From JBNKFQ01 sp050289385 (GTDB lineage Bacteria; Pseudomonadota; Gammaproteobacteria; Pseudomonadales; Porticoccaceae): a stretch of 7,535 nucleotides of DNA. The DNA lies in the NCBI GenBank assembly GCA_050289385.1, contig JBNKFQ010000023.1:1-7535 (forward strand), written 5' to 3'. Of the stretch, positions 4,067 to 7,535 are shown one piece after another. The first letter of the stretch is position 1. Every line of letters begins with the position of its first letter. Both the position numbers and the translations under genes were made by a program. The notes under the pieces are model-generated. The model was given only the letters and a program-made list of their open reading frames with translations. It was not told the origin of the DNA and did no database searches.

Positions 4067-6376
4067 ATGAATACAACTCATAACCTGGGCTTCCCCAGAA
4101 TTGGAAAAAACCGGGAGTTAAAAAACGCACTGGAACGCTACTGGCGTGGCGAAATAGAGCAGCAAGCACTGTTTGACGTGGGATCAGAACTTCGTCGTCG
4201 TCATTGGGCACTGCAAAAAGAATCCGGAATTGATTTGATCCCGGTGGGTGACTTTGCCTGGTATGATCATGTACTCACCACAACCGCCATGTTGGGAGCC
4301 CTGCCAGACAGGCATGTAAATACCCGATCGTTAAAAACCAACTGTGAGCTGGATATCGATTGCCTGTTTCGTGCCGCTCGTGGGCGAGCGCCCAATGGCA
4401 CGCCAGCACCAGCCTGTGACATGACCAAATGGTTTAACACCAATTACCACTACATTGTGCCGGAACTCAAGGCAGACCAGTCGTTCGCCCTGTCGTGGTT
4501 CCAGTTGTTTGATGAAGTTGAGGAAGCCAAACAACTGGGCATTCGCGCCAAACCCGTATTATTGGGGCCGGTTACCTTCCTCTGGCTGGGCAAGTGCCAT
4601 GATTCAGACTTTGACAAGCTTTCGTTGCTGGACAACCTGCTACCGGTTTACACGGAAATTCTTGATCGGTTGGCGCAACAGGGTGTGGAATGGGTGCAAA
4701 TCGACGAACCCGTACTGGCCCTGGAATTACCCGCTCCCTGGCTGCATGTGCTGGAAAAAAGCTATCACCGTCTGCAGAGACGAGATCTGAAATTACTGGT
4801 CGCCACCTGGTTTGGCGGCCTCGGTTCAAACTTGCACCATGCGGTGCGGCTGCCGGTCGATGGCATTCATCTTGATGCGGTTAACGCACCGGACGAACTC
4901 GGCAAGTTGGCAGATCAGTTGCCTGGCAACAAGATACTCTCTGCCGGCATCGTTAACGGGCGCAACGTCTGGCGCAATAACCTGCATGCAAGCATCGACG
5001 CCCTGGCCCCGCTTAAAGCTCGCCTCGGTGAACGCCTCTGGATTGCACCTTCATGTTCACTGCTGCACTGCCCTGTCGATCTTGATGACGAGAAAGAACT
5101 GGACGCTGAACTTCGATCATGGCTGGCCTTTGGCAAGCAAAAACTGGCAGAGGTCACAACCATCGCTCGTGCGTTGTCCAGTGACAGTAGCCCTGGCACA
5201 CTGAATGCGTTGTCAGCATCCGATCTTGCTATCACGTCGCGCGCCCAATCGGACCGTGTTCATAATCCCCTGGTGCAGCAACGACTCGGTGGTATTCAGG
5301 AAACCGACTTTCAGCGACATCTTCCACACCAGGAGCGCATTCAATTGCAACAACAAACCTTGCAGTTGCCGCTGCTACCGACAACAACTATTGGTTCTTT
5401 TCCACAAACGTCGAATATACGCTCCACTCGTCGCGCCCGGCGTCAGGGTGATATCTCTGAAAGTTCATATCAGGAAGCCATTCGCGAGGAAATAAAAATC
5501 GCCATAGAAAAGCAGGAATCTCTGGGGGTTGATGTATTGGTGCATGGCGAAGCCGAACGCAACGATATGGTCGAGTACTTTGGCGAACTGCTCGACGGTT
5601 TCGCATTTACCGTCAATGGCTGGGTACAAAGTTACGGTTCACGCTGCGTTAAACCGCCCATTATCTATGGCGACGTGAGCCGGCCCAAAGCCATGACAGT
5701 AGCCTGGTCGAGTTACGCCCAGAGTTTGAGCAAAAAGCCAGTCAAGGGAATGCTGACAGGTCCGGTTACCATGCTGAGCTGGTCGTTCCCGCGAGAGGAC
5801 ATATCACGCCAGCAGTGTGCTTTCCAGATAGCTCTGGCCTTGCGCGACGAAGTGACAGACTTGGAAAAAGCAGGTATTGGCATACTGCAAATTGACGAAC
5901 CGGCTTTGCGTGAAGGCCTGCCGCTGCGGCAAGACGATTGGCAGGCGTACCTGGAGTGGGCAGTCAATGCCTTCCGCTTGACCGTAGCCAATGTCAACGA
6001 CAGCACACAGATTCATACCCATATGTGCTATTCCGAGTTCAATGACATCATTAAAGCTATCGCCGCCATGGATGCCGACGTCATTACGATTGAAACCGCG
6101 CGTTCAAAGATGGCGCTACTGGAGGCGTTTGAAAATTTTTCCTGGCCCAACCAGATTGGACCGGGCATATATGACATCCATTCGCCCAACGTTCCAGGCG
6201 TGGATACAATTGCCGAATTACTGCGGCAGGCGATCGAACAGATTCCATCTGCCCGACTCTGGGTAAATCCGGACTGCGGTTTAAAAACCCGCACCTGGGC
6301 AGAGGTTGAGTCTGCGCTGACGCAAATGGTTGCTGCTACCAGGGTTGTACGTGCAGAGCAGGAAGGAGTGGATTGA
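4067..6376 (+). CDS. metE: Cobalamin-independent methionine synthase MetE
   Basis: MetE (5-methyltetrahydropteroyltriglutamate-homocysteine methyltransferase) carries out the last step of methionine synthesis in the cytoplasm without vitamin B12. The 769 residues compare with 753 in E. coli. The N-terminal barrel (about 1-390) opens with the hallmark NLGFPRIGKNRELK. The catalytic C-terminal barrel (about 435-760) starts TTTIGSFPQTSNIRSTR and has GPVTMLSWSF and QIDEPALREG. The zinc ligands are all present: His652 and Cys654 (HTHMCYSEFND), Glu676 (TIETARS) and Cys737 (VNPDCGLKTR), each offset by 11 from E. coli His641, Cys643, Glu665 and Cys726. The start matches the family N-terminus, although only a weak GAG lies about 11 bases before the ATG. 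It is divergent from metR with MetR boxes between. No clear terminator follows. Confidence 0.98.
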   Translation: MNTTHNLGFPRIGKNRELKNALERYWRGEIEQQALFDVGSELRRRHWALQKESGIDLIPVGDFAWYDHVLTTTAMLGALPDRHVNTRSLKTNCELDIDCLFRAARGRAPNGTPAPACDMTKWFNTNYHYIVPELKADQSFALSWFQLFDEVEEAKQLGIRAKPVLLGPVTFLWLGKCHDSDFDKLSLLDNLLPVYTEILDRLAQQGVEWVQIDEPVLALELPAPWLHVLEKSYHRLQRRDLKLLVATWFGGLGSNLHHAVRLPVDGIHLDAVNAPDELGKLADQLPGNKILSAGIVNGRNVWRNNLHASIDALAPLKARLGERLWIAPSCSLLHCPVDLDDEKELDAELRSWLAFGKQKLAEVTTIARALSSDSSPGTLNALSASDLAITSRAQSDRVHNPLVQQRLGGIQETDFQRHLPHQERIQLQQQTLQLPLLPTTTIGSFPQTSNIRSTRRARRQGDISESSYQEAIREEIKIAIEKQESLGVDVLVHGEAERNDMVEYFGELLDGFAFTVNGWVQSYGSRCVKPPIIYGDVSRPKAMTVAWSSYAQSLSKKPVKGMLTGPVTMLSWSFPREDISRQQCAFQIALALRDEVTDLEKAGIGILQIDEPALREGLPLRQDDWQAYLEWAVNAFRLTVANVNDSTQIHTHMCYSEFNDIIKAIAAMDADVITIETARSKMALLEAFENFSWPNQIGPGIYDIHSPNVPGVDTIAELLRQAIEQIPSARLWVNPDCGLKTRTWAEVESALTQMVAATRVVRAEQEGVD

Positions 6377-6425
6377 AACGTCAAATGATAACCTTGAGGG
6401 CATCTTTATTCTTTCCAAAGCTCGT

Positions 6426-6442
6426 GCCATGCTATACATGGC
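6426..6442. promoter_or_regulatory. Extended -10 promoter of the acetyltransferase gene inside a palindrome
   Basis: TGC-TATACA at 6430-6438 has the TGn motif of an extended -10 and would start transcription near 6445, giving a leader of about 19 bases. The element lies exactly inside the inverted repeat GCCATG (6426-6431) / CTATA / CATGGC (6437-6442). A repressor bound here would block polymerase; a small hairpin without function is the alternative. TCTTTC 17 bp upstream is a poor -35. Confidence 0.45.
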
Positions 6443-6463
6443 TGACTGAACACAGGAAAATAT

Positions 6464-7420
6464 ATGAGCGATCTTGATTTTTTTTCTATCTCCATCGCCC
6501 CGGCAAGCTGGGCCGAGGACGGGGAACAGATAACAGACATCAGGCGCCATGTGTTTGTTGAAGAGCAACAAGTACCTGAAGAAATAGAGCTGGATGAGTA
6601 CGATGCCGGTGCAAAACACTGGCTGGCCCTTGATCCAGACAACAAAGCTATCGGCACCATACGATTGGTGGATAACGCCAGGGTTGGTCGCCTGGCGGTA
6701 TTGCGGAAATATCGAGGGAAAGGGGTTGGCTCTGCCCTGATGCGACGGCTTATTCTGGATGCCAGCAGCGACGGTATTAGCAACCTTACCCTCAACGGGC
6801 AAACATCGGCGATTCCCTTCTACGAAAAATTCGGTTTTCAATGCCATGGACCTGTGTTTCAGGAAGGCGGTATCGAGCATCGTCAAATGACACTGGATCT
6901 CGGGCCCTACCGATACCTTTCAAAAGATTACGGGCCTCCAGATACCGGGCGGCACCCGCTGACAACAGCGGACCAGTTTGCCGAGGCAATTGTCAGCCTT
7001 GCCCGGCAAGGCCGTCGAGACATACGCCTGTTCAGTGAGGAGCTGAACCTGCCCTGGCTGGAAAACAAGGATGTGCTGGAGGCTTTGCAAAAGTTTGCCG
7101 TATCGCAGCCAAGCGCCCGGATATGCATACTGATTCGCTATACTTCGATGCTGGAATCCAGCTTTCACCCTTTGCTGGAGCTGCAAAAACGCTTGAGCAG
7201 CCACATTGAGGTACGCCAGTTGTCCGAGGAATTTCAGCCTCAATTAATTGAATATATGATCTTTGATGAATCCGCGTTGGTACGGGTAGTGGACGCGACA
7301 AAACCAGCCGGCTTTGCCGCTCCTGATTCTGCCCATGAAACCCGCCCACTGATCAATGAATTTGATCACATGTGGCAATACAGCAGTACTCCACCCGGCC
7401 TTCGTCAACTGGAAATCTAG
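6464..7420 (+). CDS. GNAT-family N-acetyltransferase with C-terminal DUF7931-like domain
   Basis: A 318-residue cytoplasmic protein of two parts. Residues 7-146 are an ElaA-like GNAT domain: IRRHVFVEEQQVPEEIELDE is a typical opening, RKYRGKGVG (81-89) is the acetyl-CoA pyrophosphate loop, and NGQTSAIPFYEKFGF (111-125) is motif B. It should transfer an acetyl group from acetyl-CoA to an amine; the substrate is not predictable. Residues 165-310 form a second alpha/beta domain (RRDIRLFSEELNLPWL, ARICILIRYTS, SSHIEVRQL, FDHMWQYS) of the type found fused to GNAT domains in Pseudomonas relatives and, as I recall, named DUF7931. No phospholipase HKD motif is present. AGGAA seven bases upstream supports the ATG. 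It has its own likely promoter, so it is probably not in an operon with metE. Its TAG stop lies within the CTAG next to an insertion sequence end. Confidence 0.85.
   Translation: MSDLDFFSISIAPASWAEDGEQITDIRRHVFVEEQQVPEEIELDEYDAGAKHWLALDPDNKAIGTIRLVDNARVGRLAVLRKYRGKGVGSALMRRLILDASSDGISNLTLNGQTSAIPFYEKFGFQCHGPVFQEGGIEHRQMTLDLGPYRYLSKDYGPPDTGRHPLTTADQFAEAIVSLARQGRRDIRLFSEELNLPWLENKDVLEALQKFAVSQPSARICILIRYTSMLESSFHPLLELQKRLSSHIEVRQLSEEFQPQLIEYMIFDESALVRVVDATKPAGFAAPDSAHETRPLINEFDHMWQYSSTPPGLRQLEI
7417..7420. repeat. CTAG, probable IS5 target duplication (one copy)
   Basis: IS5-group elements insert into and duplicate a four-base YTAR target, often CTAG. CTAG directly precedes the putative IS terminus and contains the acetyltransferase TAG stop. 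The second copy would lie outside the window. Confidence 0.5.
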
Positions 7421-7535
7421 GGAACCTCTGAACAAGTCTATGGCGTCTCTGCGAGACCTGAAGCGTGTAGCTGCAAGACGCAATCCGAAGGCCAGGGCTG
7501 GTTGTCCCTGGCGAGGGTTGCAACGCGGCAGATGC
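7421..7535. mobile_element. Left end of an IS5-group insertion sequence (partial)
   Basis: GGAACCTCTGAACAAGTC at 7421-7438 closely follows the IS5 terminal inverted repeat as I remember it (GGAAGGTGCGAACAAGTC), identical at 14 of 18 positions and correctly placed next to CTAG. The following bases contain short dyads (GTCTC/GAGAC at 7445-7457; GCCAGGG/CCCTGGC at 7491-7512) and no gene. A transposase frame would be expected to start just past the right edge. The identification rests on the terminus and target only; no transposase residues are visible. Confidence 0.6.
7491..7512. repeat. Hairpin in the IS leader, 7-bp perfect stem
   Basis: GCCAGGG (7491-7497) pairs perfectly with CCCTGGC (7506-7512) around an 8-base loop. 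Its position ahead of an expected transposase suggests a leader hairpin that limits read-through transcription or translation, known for other insertion sequences but not shown here. Confidence 0.45.

Noticed and set aside
6377..6425. Intrinsic terminator after metE
   Set aside because: No GC-rich stem followed by a T-run could be found between the metE stop and the next promoter.
6281..6886. Leftward 201-codon open frame
   Set aside because: Antisense to the end of metE and the start of the acetyltransferase, both firmly identified; no motifs of its own.

Overview
The window suggests a gammaproteobacterial chromosome. The divergent metR/metE pair with MetR boxes between them, an IS5-type insertion sequence end and a Pseudomonadales-like acetyltransferase fusion all fit an aquatic or environmental gammaproteobacterium. 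I cannot name the genus. The window joins the end of an integrated genomic island (1-2880) to ordinary housekeeping chromosome (2881-7420), and finishes with the start of an insertion sequence (7421-7535).

Island end (1-2880). At the left edge is the N-terminal two thirds of a tyrosine recombinase of the 'Phage_integr_N/Integrase_1' type, read leftward and interrupted by an in-frame amber codon at codon 18. Three GTTC-N-GAAC dyads lie just upstream of it. About 950 bases without a convincing gene follow, unusually rich in perfect inverted repeats. A small excisionase-like DNA-binding protein and a second, intact tyrosine recombinase are then read rightward. Their reading frames overlap by 124 bases. 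The intact recombinase stops 20 bases before the 3' end of a leftward tRNA-Arg(TCG), the classic layout of an island integrated into the 3' end of a tRNA gene. The other attachment-site copy must lie beyond the left edge.

Chromosomal core (2881-6463). tRNA-Arg and metR are read leftward, metE rightward. The 98-bp metR-metE intergenic region carries one perfect and one near-perfect MetR box spaced 31 bp apart. MetR (with homocysteine as co-effector in the known family) would activate metE, the cobalamin-independent methionine synthase, whose zinc ligands are all present.

Right part (6464-7535). A two-domain protein, GNAT acetyltransferase plus a C-terminal DUF7931-like domain, has its own likely promoter with a palindrome over the -10. 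Its stop codon falls in a CTAG tetranucleotide followed at once by a sequence closely resembling the terminal inverted repeat of IS5. The window ends before any transposase.
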